Source: Xylocopa sonorina
Taxonomy: Eukaryota > Arthropoda > Insecta > Hymenoptera > Apidae
Direction: 5' to 3'
DNA length: 64,000 nucleotides
NCBI RefSeq assembly: GCF_050948175.1
Contig: NW_027490117.1
Location: 124,001-188,000, forward strand
Part shown: in pieces, positions 26,701 to 39,840 of the stretch
Layout of the letters: the number at the start of each line of letters is the position of its first letter
How positions within the stretch are numbered: position 1 is the first letter of the stretch
Made by a program: the position numbers and the translations under genes
The notes under the pieces: model-generated
What the model saw: only the letters and a program-made list of their open reading frames with translations
Databases searched by the model: none
Told to the model about the DNA's origin: nothing

Positions 26701-29700
26701 GTATTTCATTTCTATGTTTCGTAATAAGATATAATATTCATTGTGGAATGTTATGTATACCTCGTATTCACTTCAAAAGAATGTAAATCCGACACTTCCT
26801 TGCTAGGAAATAACATTTGCAGATGTCTACGCATCGTAGCAATAGAGTTCTAATGCTTCGTATATCGCGATATCGCATTTCATTTCTAAGTTTCATGAAA
26901 AGATATAATATTCATTGCGACGTGGTATGTTTATCTGGCATTCACTTCGAATGAATATAAGTGCGACATTTCCTTGCTAGGAAATAGCGTTTGCAGATGT
27001 GTCCGTATCGAAGCAATAGTGTTCTAATACTTCTTAGATCGCGATATCGCATCTCATTTCTATGTTTCGTGATTAGATATAATTCTCATTGCGAAGTGTC
27101 ATATATACCTCGATTTCACTTCAAAAGAATGTAAATGCGACACTACCTTGCTTGGAAATAGCGTTTGCAGATGTCTACGTATCGTAGCAATAGAGTGCTA
27201 ATGCTTCTTAAAACGCGATATCGCATCTCACTTCTATGTTTCATGATAAGATATAATATTCATAGCGAAGTGTCAGGTACATCTCGTTTTCACATCAAAA
27301 GAATGTAAATGAGAAACTTCCATGCTAGGAAATAGCGTTTGTAGATGTCTACGCATCGTAGCAATAGGGTTATAATGCTTCTTAAAACGCCATATCGCAT
27401 CTCATTTCTATGTTTCGTAATAAGATGTAATATTCATTGTGGAGTGTTATGTATACCTCGTATTCACTTCAAAAGGATGTAAGTGCGACACTTCCTTGCT
27501 AGGATATATTGTTTGCAGATATCTACGTATCGTAGCAATGGAGATCTAGTGCTTCTTAAATCACGATATCGCATCTCATTTCTATGTTTCGTGATAAGAT
27601 ATAATATTCATTGCGAAGTGTCATGTATATCTCGTATTCACTTCAAAAGAATGTAAATGAGAAACTTCAATGCTAGGAAATAGCGTCTGCAGATGTCTAC
27701 GTATCGTAGCAATAGAGTTCTAATGCTTCTCAAGACGCGATAACGCATCTCATTCCTATGTTTCATGATAAGATATAATTGTCATTGCGATGTGTCATGT
27801 ATATCTCGTATTCACTTCAAATGAATGTAAATGCGAAACTTCCATTCTAGGAAATAGCGTTTGCAGATGTCTACGTATCGTAGCGATAGAGTTCTAATGC
27901 TTCTTGAAACACGAAATCGCATCTCACTTCTATGTTTCATGATAAGATATAATATTCATTGCGAAGTGTCATGTATACCTCGTACTCACATCACAAGAAT
28001 GTAAAAGCGGCACTTCCTTCCTAGGAAGTAGCGCTTGCAGATGTCTACGTATCGAAGCAATAGTGTTCTAATGCTTCTCAAAACGCGATATCGCAACTCA
28101 TTCCTATGTTTCATAATGAGATATAATATTCATTAAGAAGTGTCATGTACATCTCGTTTTCACTTCAAAAGAATGTAAATGCGAAACTTCCATGCTAGGA
28201 AATTGCGTTTGAAGATGTCTACGTATCGAAGCAATAGATTTCTAATGCTTCTTAAGACGGAATGTCGCATCTCAATTCTATGTTTCATGATAACATATAT
28301 TATTCATTGCGAAGTGTCATGTATACCTCGTATTCACTTCAAAAGAATGTAAATGCGACACTTCCTTGCTTGGAAGTAGCGTTTGCAGATGTCTCCGTAT
28401 CGTAGCAATAGATTTCTATTGCTTCTCAAGACGCGATATCGCTTCTTTTTTCTATGTTTTATGATAAGATATAATATTCATTGCGAAGTGTCATGTATAC
28501 CGCGTATTCAATTCACAAGAATGTAAATGCGACACTTCCTTGCTAGGAAATAGCGTTTGGAGATGTTTCCTTATCGAAGAAATAGAGTTCTAATGCTTCT
28601 TAAATAGGGATATCGCATCTCATTTCTATGTTTCATGATAAGATATAATATTCATTGTGCAATGTTATGTATACCTCGTACTCACTTCAAAAGAATGTAA
28701 ATGCGACTCTTCCTTGCTAGGAAATAGCTTATGCAGATGTCTACGTATCGTAGCAATAGAGTTCTAATGCATTTCAAATCGCGATATCGCATCTCATCTC
28801 TATGTTTCATGATAATATGTAATATTCATTGCGAAGTGCCACGTATACCTCGTATTCACTTCAAAAGAATGTAAATGCGACACTTCCTTGGTAGGAAATA
28901 GCGTTTGCAGATGTCTACGTATCGTAGCAACAGAGTTCTAATGCTTCTTAAAACGCGATATCGCAACTCATTCCTATGTTTCACGATAAGATATAATATT
29001 CATTGCGAAGTGTCATGTGCATCTCGTATTCACTTCAAAGGAATGTAAATGCGAAACTTCCATGCTTGGAAATAGCGTTTGCAGATATCTACGTATCGTA
29101 GCAATAGAGTTCTAATGCTTCTCAAAACGCGATATCGCAACTCATTCCTATGTTTCACGATAAGATATAATATTCATTGCGAAGTGTCATGTACATCTCG
29201 TTCTCACTTCAAAAGAATGTAAATGCGAAACATCCATGCTAGGAAATTGCGTTTGCAGATGTCTACGTATCGTAGCAATAGGGTTCGAATGCTTCTTAAA
29301 ACGCCATATCGAATCTCACTTCTATCTTTCATGATAAGATATAATATTCATTGCAAAGTGTCCTGTATACGTCGATTTCACTTCACAAGAATGTAAATGT
29401 GACACTTCCTTGCTAGGAAATAACGTTTGCAGATGTCTACGCATCGTAGCAATAGAGTTCTAGTGCTTCTTAAATCGCGATATAGCTACTCACTTCTATG
29501 TTTCGAGATAAGATATAATATTCATTGCGAAATGTCATGTTTACCTCGTATTAAATGCAAAAGAATGTAAATGCGACACTTCAATGCTAGGAAATAGCGT
29601 TTGCAGATGTCTACGTATCGAAGCAATGGTGTTCTAATGCTTCTCTAAACTCGATATCGCAACTTATTCCTATGTTTCATGATAAGATATAATTTTCATT

Positions 29701-32330
29701 GCGAAGTGTCATGTATACCTCGATTTCTCTTCACAAGAATGTAAATGCGACACTTCCTTGCTAGGAAATATTGTTTGCAGATGTCTACGTGTCACAGCAA
29801 CGGAGAACTAATGCTTCTTAAAACGAGATGTCGCATTTCATTTCTATGTTTCGTGATAAGGTATAATATTCATTGTGGAGTGTTATGTATACCTCGTATT
29901 CACTTCAAAAGAATGTAACTGCGACACATCCTTGCTAGGAAATCACAATTGCAGATGTCTACGCATCGTAGCAATAGAGTTCTAATGCTTCCTAAAACGC
30001 GATATCGCATCTCACTTCTATGTTTCGAGATAAGATATAATATTCATTGCGACGTGGTATGTTTATCTGGCATTCACTTCGAATGAATGTAAGTGCGACA
30101 TTTCCTTGCTAGGAAATAGCGTTTGCAGATGTCTCCGTATCGAAGCAATAGTGTTCTAATACTTCTTAGATCGCGATATCGCATCTCATTTCTATGTTTC
30201 GTGATTAGATATAATTCTCATTGCGAAGTGTCATGTATACCTCGTATTCGCTTCAAGAGAACGTAAATGCGACTCTTCCTTGCTAGGAAATAGCGTTTGC
30301 AGATGTCTACGTATCGTAGCAATTGAGTTCTAATGCTTCCTAAAGCGCGATATCGCATCTCACTCCTGTGTTTCATGATATGATATAATATTCATTGCGA
30401 ACTGTCATGTATACCTCGTATTAACTTCAATAGACTCTAAATACGACACTTCCTTCCTAGGAAATAGCGTTTCCAGATGACTACGTGTCGAAACAATAGA
30501 GTTCTAATGATTCTTAAAACGCGATATCGCATCTCACTTCTATGTTTCATGACAAGATATAATATTCATTGCGAAGTGTCATGTATACCTCGTATTCCCT
30601 TCAAAAGAATGTAAATACGACATTTCCATCCTAGGAAATAGCGTTTGCAGATGGCTACGTATCGTAGCGATAGAGTTCTAATACTTCTTAAAACGCGATA
30701 TCGCATCTCACTTCTATGTTTCATGATAAGATATAATATTCATTGCGAAGTGTCATGTATACCTCGTACTCACATCACAAGAATGAAAATGCGACATTTC
30801 CATCCTAGGAAATAGCGTTTGCAGATGGCTACGTATCGTAGCAATAGAGTTATAATGCATTTCAAATCGCGTTATCGCATCTCATTCCTATGTTTCATGA
30901 TAAGATGTAATATTCGTTGCGAAGTGTCACGTATACCGGGTATTCACTTCAAAAGAATGTAAATGCGACACTTCCATGCTAGAGAATAGCGTCTGAAGAT
31001 GTCTACGCCACGACGCAATAGAGTTCTAATGCTTCTTAAAACGGGATATCGCATCTCAATTCTATGTTTCGTGATAAAATATAATATTCATTGCATAGTG
31101 TCATGTATACCTCGTACTCACATCACAGGAATGAAAATCCGACATTTCCATCCTAGGAAATAGCGTTTGCAGATGGCTACGTATCGTAGCAATAGAGTTC
31201 TAATGCATTTCAAATCGCGTTATCGCATCTCATTCCAATGTTTCGTGATAAGATGTAATATTGATTGCGATGTGTCACGTATACCGCGTATTCACTTCAA
31301 AAGAATGTAAATGCGACACTTCCTTGGTAGGAAATAGCGTTTGCAGATGTCTACGTATGGTAGCAATAGAGTTCTAGTGCTTCTTAAAACGCGATATCGC
31401 TACTTATTTCTATGTTTCACGATAAGGTGAAATATTCATTGTGGAGTGTTATGTATACCTCGTATTCACTTCAAAAGAATGTAAGTGCGACACTTCCTTG
31501 CTATTAAATAGTGTTTGCAGAATCTGCGTATCGTAGCAAAGGTTTTTTGATGCTTCTTAAATCGCGTTATCGCATCTCATTCCTATGTTTCGTGATAAGA
31601 AGTAAAATTCATTGCGAAGTGTCACGTATACCTCGTATTCACTTTAAAAGAATGTTAATGCGACACTTCCATGGTAGGAAATAGTGTTTGCAGATGTCTA
31701 CGTATCGTAGCAATAAAGTTCTAATTCTTCTTAGAACGCGATATCGCTACCTATTTCTATGTTTTATGATAAGGTAAAATATTCATTGTGGAGTGCTATG
31801 TATACCTCATATTCACTTCAAATGAATGTAAATGCGACGCTTCCTTGCTAGGAAATAGCGTTTGCAGATGTCTCCGTATTGAAGCAATAGAGATCTGTTG
31901 CTTTTTAAATCGCGATATCGCATCTCATTTCTATGTTTCATGATAAGATGTAATATTCATTGTGGAGTGTTATGTATACCTCGTATTCACTTCAAAAGAA
32001 TGTAAATGCGACACTTGCTTGCTACTAATAGCGTTTGCAGTTGTCTGCGTATCGTAGCAAAAGTTTTCTGATGCTTCTTAAATCGCGTTATCGCATCTCA
32101 TTCCTATGTTTCGTGATAAGATGTAATATTCAATGCGAAGTGTCACGTATCCCGCTTATTCACTTCAAGTGAATGTAAATGCGACACTTCCATTCTAGGA
32201 AATAGCGTTTGAAGATGTCTACGTATCGAAGCAATAGAGTTCTAGTGCTTCTTAAATCGCGATACCTCATCTCATTTCTATGTTTCATGATAATATATAA
32301 TAGTCATTGCGAGGTGTTATGTGTACCTTG
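23797..32330 (-). repeat. Satellite minus arm, unit 1
   Basis: About 49 monomers in minus orientation (ACCTCGTATTCACTTC, TGCTAGGAAATAGC, GCGATATCGCATCTC). It is more mixed than the HOR, with internal block copying: markers at 25721, 26111 and 26921 recur at 29723, 29939 and 30053, offsets of exactly 23, 22 and 18 monomers. A two-monomer tandem lies at 30781 and 31129. The first 200 bp match the B-side edge of unit 2's minus arm. Confidence 0.97.
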
Positions 32331-33085
32331 TTTACACCATAAATAAATGTAAATGCGACACTTCCTTGCTAGGAAATAGCGTTTCCATTTGTTTACTTAT
32401 CGGAGCAATAGAGTTCTATTGCTTCATTCAACACGATGTCGCAAGTCATTTCAATGATTCATGGTAAATTGCAATGTTCTATGCAATATGTTACATTTGT
32501 CTGCATCTAGACCTTAGAAGGATGTGAATCCTATACTTACTTGCAACAGAATATCGTTTCCAGATCTCTACGTGTCCAAGCAAGACATTTCTAATATTTC
32601 AATCAGCGCGATGTCGCATCTCATTTCAACGTTTCAATGCAAAGAATCTGTAATCATATATCCATAACATTGTGCTTAACTGTTAGAGGTCTTCAATAGA
32701 ATGTGAACTATATAATTCCATGCAACGGCATGGCGCTCCGTAGTGTCTGTCTGTTAAAGCAATCGAGCTAGAATTCTCCATGCAATGCCCTCGCGCATCC
32801 CATTTCATCGTTTCAAAGTAAGAATGCTGTAATCTCTTATGCATAGCTCTATGCTTATCTGCTTTAAGACTTCATAAGAATGTAAATTCTACAGCTCCAT
32901 GCAACAGGATTGCCCTTCGTAGTGTCTACATGTCGAGACAATAGAGTACTAATGCATTATACAATGCCATGACTCATCTCATTTCAAAGTTTCGAATGAA
33001 GTAAGCTGTAATCTTCTATGAAAAGCATTATAATTATCTGCTTCTACTCTACAACAGAATGTGAATTCTATAGATCTAAGCAACA
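32331..33085 (-). repeat. Degenerate satellite margin joining minus arm to A
   Basis: Monomers lose their usual motifs step by step: first altered but recognisable copies, then the CATGCAAC-type monomers seen at 1-428. The period rises to about 180 bp. This is the gradual outer edge of the satellite. Confidence 0.8.
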
Positions 33086-33844
33086 GGAGGGCAGGCTCTC
33101 CACCATCCTACTGTTCTGCCCTTGCGGGCAAAGGATTCCCAGGGCCACTCAAACCGCGACCAACATCTATCTTATACTCTAACCGATTCATCGTTATGCG
33201 TTTTCCATTAAGCTTGCCGGGATCAGTGATATTGATTCGCTCAATCTAAATTATTATTTTCTTTTTAAGTTTCTCGATTTTTTTAGTTTCTCTCACGACT
33301 ATCGTTTATTTCGTTGTACCTTACCCTTACACATTCACTCTCTACACCATCTCGGAACAGGCGTTATACGACTACTACAGGATGACGCCCCGGTCTCGTT
33401 ACACCGAGATCGAGTGTTCTCTCTTGCATCCGTTGATTTATATATGTTATATATTGGAGAATATTTCCTCTTATCCTTTGTATTTTTCGAATGAAATTAC
33501 ATTGACAGAAGTACGAGCTAGTTCTGCACGCCTATTTGAAACAACATTAAATCACCTTGTTAAACAATAATATATTAAATGTGACTTGGACTTTTAAATT
33601 TGAATTTATAAACATCTAACAGGTAAGTATGTTTTTCTTACTATTCATATCATTATACATTCAGTGATTTATTGTGTGCAGTGATTTGATATATTAACTG
33701 CTTGATTATATTTTGCAATGAACTTTGCGTACCAAACATTGTTTTTACTCCTGATGGGAGTGGATAGTTCATCGTTTTATACTCTTATATCGCATTGACT
33801 ATAAAAGTATATGACATCCTTTTTATGCAGTCATGTATAATTAT
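33086..33844. other. AT-rich part of block A, unit 2
   Basis: Paralogue of 429-1312, lacking the segment of about 125 bp present there. No gene seen. Confidence 0.6.
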
Positions 33845-33848
33845 GTAC

Positions 33849-34387
33849 TGTGACGGTTTTTCCCGTTACAATCCGCAAGAAAAGGGTATATAGAACCAAT
33901 AATAACGGGGTATCCAGAAGTTTAGTCCGGGGTTATATCGGGGTACAGAATATCCGCGTGCTTCGGCAACGCGAAGTACAGAGCAATAAATTTCCTATCC
34001 AGCATGTATTTCGAAGCTGCGAGGCTGGGACTTTTTGGGCGCCAGCTACTCAAGAAGTAGCAAAAACTAATAAATCACGCAACCCGGGGAAACCCGGTGC
34101 AAGATAACCCTCGAAATTTCGAAATACTCTTTCGCTCGACTGCTTCTAGCCGAGTGTGCAAATTAGGGTCGCGGGATACTGAACTCACGGCTTCTTTCTA
34201 GATTGCTTCGACGCGGTATTACAAAAGGGTATACGACACGCCGCGAATGACCGGGGATCACCACACGTTATACAATACAAATTACAGTACGCGATATCAC
34301 AATTGCGGCAGGGAACAAATGGGACGCTTTAGCGTATAAGGACTCACGTTCTCGTTTCCAACAAGTATGGATCTCGTTCAGTCCGTC

Positions 34388-34438
<51 letters not shown>

Positions 34439-35119
34439 CGAATCGCTCCGTATAATCGGTTGCTCGGTTGCTCGCTAAGTAGTCGCTAAGTCGTTCAGAA
34501 CAATAAGAGGCTGTCTTCGTGCTGGCTAGCTCATTATATAGGTTTGCTGGGGGTCTTCGGATCCCCTTAGATCCTTCTTAGGGCTCCTTGATGGGGTAGG
34601 GCCATACGCTTCGGTATTGTTCGGGGCATCGATCGGTGGATTTCGGCGATCTTCCCTGATCGCCCCCTCTGGTGTGTCTAGAGGGGGTCCTCTGGATTAT
34701 TTGAACTGCGGCGCGTGTCGCGCGCCGCGCTTTCCACGGCTCACCTGCAATTCCGCTGCGCATCTTGAGTTATCCTCTCCATGGGCTCAGGGGAGGGGTA
34801 GAGGTCCTTCTCACACCCGAGAACCATCCTGTTTGTCTCCATGGACTATGGCAACGGTCTTATCGTTGCAGAGCTCTGGATCGTATCCTTCGGGCTTCAG
34901 GGTCTCTTCTTGCTCATTTCCCGACTCCTCCACCGTCGAGCCCGTCACGCTACCTCGGGGCACAGCCCTTCCGCGAACCTGCGGTCTTATTATCCGCCGA
35001 AGAGGCGTCTTATGGGTCGCAATGGTCCGTGTCGCGCTTCTCGCATGGGTGGTGATCTGCGAGCTAGTCTAACCGAAGCAGGGGGAGGTGAGCGAGCCTT
35101 GTGCCGTCACCACGTCACA
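33849..35119. mobile_element. Solo LTR, Ty3/Gypsy-like (LTR1, full-length unit 2 copy)
   Basis: 1,271 bp, TGTGACGG to CGTCACA. The left target repeat is GTAC (33845-33848). The right one has mutated to GTGC (35120-35123), while unit 1 keeps GTAC. This copy retains about 325 bp near its right end that unit 1 lost. No internal gag or pol sequence accompanies it. Confidence 0.7.
34391..34438. repeat. (CT)n microsatellite in LTR1, short allele
   Basis: About 48 bp of nearly uninterrupted CT, paralogous to the 130-bp tract at 1861-1990. Confidence 0.97.
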
Positions 35120-35175
35120 GTGCATACAAATTTGCGATTAAGTAGCTATGTGTTCAAATTCAATTCCGAATAATG

Positions 35176-36200
35176 CACTAAAAAGCATCCCAGATAACAA
35201 ACGGCAAGATGGTAGCGACACCATGCCGGCACTATATTGCCACTTCCGAGGAGTGTCAACTGATTCGTAGTCATCTGTGACCGGATTCGTTAACTAAAAT
35301 GCCAGAACGTGTTACCAGCACGTTGTAGACAAGCGAATCGCGAAGCACTAGGACCATGGTGACACGCGTATCATCGCTCCATTCATGAATCTCCTCAGCA
35401 ATGACGCAGGATCACATTTGGCAATGGGGAACCTGTGCTTTTATACAAATTAGAACCGTTAGATGTCAGTAGATGTTCAGCATATGAGTATTGATAGACA
35501 TTTTGATGGTCGTTTTCCTATATTTATAGTTATTGAGCGAGTCGTATATATTTCTTTCAATCCATCATAGACTAAAAATATTATTTATAAAAAAAATATT
35601 ACTTATAAAAGAAAAATTCATGCTGTTGCGTCCCTAACTTCGCCTTGTGTAATTTTTGAAATAACATGCTGTCATCGTATTTAATGTAACCCTCAATTGC
35701 ATGAATTTGCAACAATAAATTGAAGAAAATATATATAAAATAAGTGTGTATATTTTTATGACAAAGTAATTATCGACTTTATGGAAAAAATCGCCCTATC
35801 GAGCAAGTTTATAGAAAATAATAAAATCGAGTTCTTATGTCTTTGTTTTGTGCCGGTGTATCTATTTTGGAATCAAAATAAATAAATTGCACGGTTTAGT
35901 CATTTTTCATATTTGCTTATAATTTTTATGGAAACAGCTTCCCCATTAGCAAATGTCAGCCTACGCCACAACCACGCGTGTAGCTATGGTGAGCTGATAG
36001 TGTCATTGTCACGGCCGTGTAGCCCGTGTGCTATATCTCGGTGCTTTAATAGTGCCGTGATACGAATGCCGCCCCAGTACTAACAGTATGCCATTTCGAA
36101 AGCTGAGTAGGAGCACTTTGTTAGCAAAGTTCTGTCACGGAATTCGTTCCATCCGTTGTCATTGGCGTGCCAATCGCTGGCTGTTTGGGATATTGTAGTG
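35176..36200. mobile_element. Candidate CACTA-ended DNA element, unit 2 copy
   Basis: Same 1,025-bp length and same CACTA...TAGTG ends as 2428-3452. It was present before the unit duplicated, so it gives no independent evidence of mobility. Confidence 0.35.
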
Positions 36201-36654
36201 CATGAGGCAGACTTGTTCCTTATCATCGTCAAGGAGATGGATTTTCACTCCCCCCATTTTGAATTTTTTAAATTATTGTTTGGAATTTTTGCCGTTTCTG
36301 TATCTCTATGACCGCATTGTGGATTCAACTTATGTACGATCTTTTTGGTCTTCATCTTTTATTACATGTAATATTATATATGTGATGCACGTTTGTTATG
36401 TAATGCTCCGATTTGTAAGCCGCAGACACTTTTATTCTTTGGTAAACCAACTTATTCGATTAATACATATTTATTAGACATAGATATAAACAATTAGAAA
36501 AATGTTATTAAAACGCTATTAAATATGTTATTGCAATTATATATTTAAGGTCTGAAGATGTAGATGCAATTAATGTCCGATATTTTACGTGATCCAATCG
36601 ACGTATCAAGTGGGGCTATGAAATATAAAAATCTTTTACTATTCTTCGACCCCT

Positions 36655-37020
36655 TTACATGTTACATGAATGATAAGTCCTGCAAGACAAGAAGCCTGGA
36701 TTAGTGAGATATCTAGGAACATAAGTAATTTGTAAGTAACACATCTTTTCTCTTTGAAATATTTGCCTTTGCATAGAATAGAACATATAGATATAATTGC
36801 CTGTTTTGTACCCATTTCGGTCCAATTCTATTATAGCCTTTGAGCGTAAGTAATATTGATTATACTTGATTTTTGCAATAGTTCTTTGATTAACAGATTT
36901 TATTAACCTAGAATCATCATTTGACGGATGTATCAATCTACTTTGTAGCTCCATCAGTTTCTTTTTCTGCTCGCTACTTTCCATTTTCAGTTCCGTATAC
37001 TTATCCTTTCTCACCATCAT
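36655..37020 (-). other. 121-codon open frame, paralogue of 3907-4272
   Basis: Open over the same length as its unit 1 partner but with about 13 residue changes, including I4R, R-to-Q at the QIFRREK site and several near the C-terminus. Not recognised and probably unconstrained. Confidence 0.15.
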
Positions 37021-37106
37021 ATATGTTGCGTAAAATTACAATAACTCTTTGTTCTCAAATTTTGCGGATGTTTCAATTAAATTTCCTTTGATTAAATAAA
37101 CGGAAA

Positions 37107-37406
37107 TTAAAAAACAGTGGCACGTACCATTTCTTGGAAACGTTGTATCGTAATTTGCATCTGACTGTTTTGAAAGGCACACACTTTACTTAACGTTTGC
37201 AATGATTCGGTTAGCGAAGTAAAGTAATATTCTACTTTCGAAATTGTTGGCTCTTGTAATTCTAAGGCAAATATATTCATCTGTCGACATCGTGAACATT
37301 GTTTTTTGGCAAAATTCCAGAAAAACAAATATACTATAAGTAAAATAATAAACATCATAATATTAAATTTAACTCTGTTCATCGTTGCCTTGTTGGACAC
37401 ATCCAT
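37107..37406 (-). CDS. 99-codon frame with one membrane segment, unrecognised
   Basis: An intact frame starting MDVSNKATMN. Residues 14-30 (FNIMMFIILLIVYLFFW) would make one membrane helix, followed by a cysteine pair (QCSRCRQ) and a helical, Ser/Gln-rich tail. It could be a small single-pass protein or, more likely, an exon fragment: a donor-like GTACGT lies within its last codons. I do not recognise a family. The unit 1 paralogue is cut at codon 30 by a TGA. The locus lies in repeat DNA with no neighbouring genes or clear promoter. Treat it as a remnant unless transcripts are found. Confidence 0.15.
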   Translation of the reverse strand: MDVSNKATMNRVKFNIMMFIILLIVYLFFWNFAKKQCSRCRQMNIFALELQEPTISKVEYYFTSLTESLQTLSKVCAFQNSQMQITIQRFQEMVRATVF

Positions 37407-38669
37407 AACAATATACAGGGTGGGGCAGTAATAATTAGCACCTCAGATATCCACGAAACTATAAGTTTCATAGAAGTTTTTGCTAATATAAAATTGCATA
37501 GTACAAAGGGGCCATCCGTTGATGAAAATAGTTTTTTCGTAAGTGGAGTTATGTTGGACATATGAAGGTTACCTTCATTTCTTAAAATGAATTGGTATGT
37601 CCATTCTTCCGTAATACGATAGAGCATTTTAAAGCAAGTTTAACGATCTGTAACATGAAGGCATTGAAGGTTACAAAAAGTAAAGAAAGGCGATAATACT
37701 CACGGTTTTGATAGTAAATGAAACATACGTATTGTAAACAGTGGTGGAAGGCGTAATACTTATCGTTTACTTCACTGTGAATAAACACTTTTCGAAGGGC
37801 ATTTCAATAGTTTGCAGCATAAGTTAAACATGATAAGATTAGTATTGAAAAATCGGTTCGAATACGTTTGATTAGGCTGTTCTTTGTGTCGTTCATTTTA
37901 TAAGTACTGAGCTGCGGATTCCTGAGGATAGCTCACAAAATTGTTGAACTATGGAAGATTATCATTGTGAATTTGAATCAAAAGGTAATTAAATTCCATT
38001 AGATTGTAAACAGATCTCAATGTTTCATTTTAGATAGTAAGATTAAATACTCTTTACAAAACTACAAGAATGGATACATACCTTTCTGTTATTATTACTT
38101 CATAAAGAATTATAATTGCAATTATATAGTTCATTACGATAAAAAATATTTCTCAGAAAATTCTAAATATTAAATAAAACAGTCAAGTAAAACATTTTTA
38201 ATAATTACGAATATGAAAAATACTTGAACATTCCAATAAAAAGATGTCTAAACAGGAGTTAGAAAAGTCAAACATTCAATTTCAATTCCAGAATTCATCT
38301 ATAAGAGGTAAAATGTTTTGAAAGCTTTAATTACAGTCTTTAATGCAAGCAGTTGGGCAGTATTTCAATTTTTAAGAAAATTGATGATAGTCAACCGTTT
38401 TGAAGTGGTCAGAATCTTTGCCGTTTGAGCAATAAGTGAATAACAAATAACTGCATAAATTCCAGGCTTAAAAACTTATGGATTAAATCCTATGCAGACT
38501 CGTTTATGAGCGAGTTACTAAATAATAATGCACACTAAGTAATCATTTTAAAACTTAAACGATTACATCTCGCGAACTTTCAAAGATATCAGAAGCGTGA
38601 AAAGTATGTGGTTTATCAAAAACTCTTCTAAAAGAACGGACGAAGCCAATAGAAATCTTTGTTGAAGTA

Positions 38670-38805
38670 AGCAAGTTCTAAAGTTCTAAGCTACGCGATG
38701 GCCCTTATCTGCCTATGGTTCATAGCAAGTAAGTTCTGAATTTCTATGAAATCCGATGGAATTTCTCACTACTAACGTTTCAAAGTAAGTTCGAAAATTC
38801 TCAGT
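38670..38805 (-). repeat. Relic satellite monomer in A, unit 2
   Basis: Paralogue of the degenerate minus-orientation monomer at 5915-6060. Confidence 0.45.
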
Positions 38806-38874
38806 TCTACGTTTAAAACTATGTGTGTTCTATATATCTATGTAAAGTGATGGTTCCTATTAGTTGTGACGGAA

Positions 38875-39605
38875 ACCTATATATAGTAAGTCAGGGAAGC
38901 TCGAAGGGGTTAATTATCTAAATGCTTTAAGGTGTAAAACGTACTTTAATCTAAAGCGATCTATCGTTCCAAGGTATCCGCTCACGTACAACTTTTCTAG
39001 GGCGCCAGCTGTTCAGAAACTAGCAAAGGGATAGACTACACGACCCCGGGAACCCTGGGGCGGAATAACCCTTGAAACTTCGAAATGCTCCTCCTCTCGA
39101 CTACGCCTAGCCAAGTACACACACTCAGGTAGCGAGATACTGAAGTCACGGCATGTTTATTTATGGTTTTGACGTGGGTTTAACTAAGAAGGGCTACGGG
39201 AAACTACGCAACACGCCGCAAATTACCGGGTATCATAACTCGCTTCACGATATAAGATACAATATACAATATGCGACACAAGAAATGGGAGGCTTAAGCG
39301 AATAAGCTCTTACGTTCTCTTCTTCAGGTTCCTTGAATTCGCTGGTGGTCCTCGGGTCTCCTGCATCCTCCTCGGGGCTCCTTGGTGGAGTAGGCTGTAG
39401 GCTTCGGTATTGTTCGAGTACATTGATCAGTAGATTTCGGCGATTTCCTCTTCTCGCCCCCTTGGGTGTCCCTGAGGGGATCCTCCTGATCATTAAAATT
39501 GCGTAGCGCCTCGCGCGCCGCGCTCCCATGGCCCACCTGCAGGGCCGCTGGACTTTTGACTTCTCCTTAGGGGGTTAAGAATGGTTGAGGACCTTCTCAC
39601 ATCCC
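38875..39605. mobile_element. LTR2, longer unit 2 copy
   Basis: Begins TGTGACGG. It follows the LTR1 order over about 730 bp, including GCTTCGGTATTGTTCG, GATTTCGGCGAT, GCGCGCCGCGCT and AGGACCTTCTCACA, then stops and passes into degenerate satellite. No right terminus or target repeat is left. It proves that the shorter unit 1 copy lost sequence. Confidence 0.65.
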
Positions 39606-39840
39606 AGAGCATTATAAAGCACAAAAGCAGGAACATAATGCGATGCATAGAGCTTTACAACCTTCTAACTTACTTTGAACTGTTTATATGAAATGCAATA
39701 TTGAGGTGCATGAAGCATGACAAATTAAATGCTGCGGCACCTGGACATCCAGAAACGCTATCCCCGAAAGCGGAAAGCAGGAAAGTATAGGATTCACATT
39801 CAATTCATATGCAGAAGCAGATTAACATAACGCGATGCTA
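39606..39840 (+). repeat. Degenerate satellite at left edge of plus arm, unit 2
   Basis: About 1.3 monomers with weak resemblance: AACATAATGCGATGCATAG, GACATCCAGAAACGCTAT-like and AACATAACGCGATG motifs keep the satellite order. Absent from unit 1. Confidence 0.5.

Larger units (their letters stand above)
36201..38669. other. AT-rich block A interior, unit 2
   Basis: Paralogue of 3453-5914. Only the short minus-strand frames stand out. The stretch from about 37990 to 38669 shows nothing recognisable. Confidence 0.5.

Noticed and set aside
32600..32700. Assembly artefact as the sole cause of the A duplication
   Set aside because: The copies differ by many substitutions, a 325-bp LTR difference, a 125-bp indel and microsatellite length, so they are real diverged paralogues and not a duplicated contig. 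Read-level proof is still absent here.
34617..35072. 151-codon plus frame in unit 2
   Set aside because: It lies wholly within solo LTR1 and its extended part is deleted in unit 1. The composition is that of GC-rich non-coding DNA.
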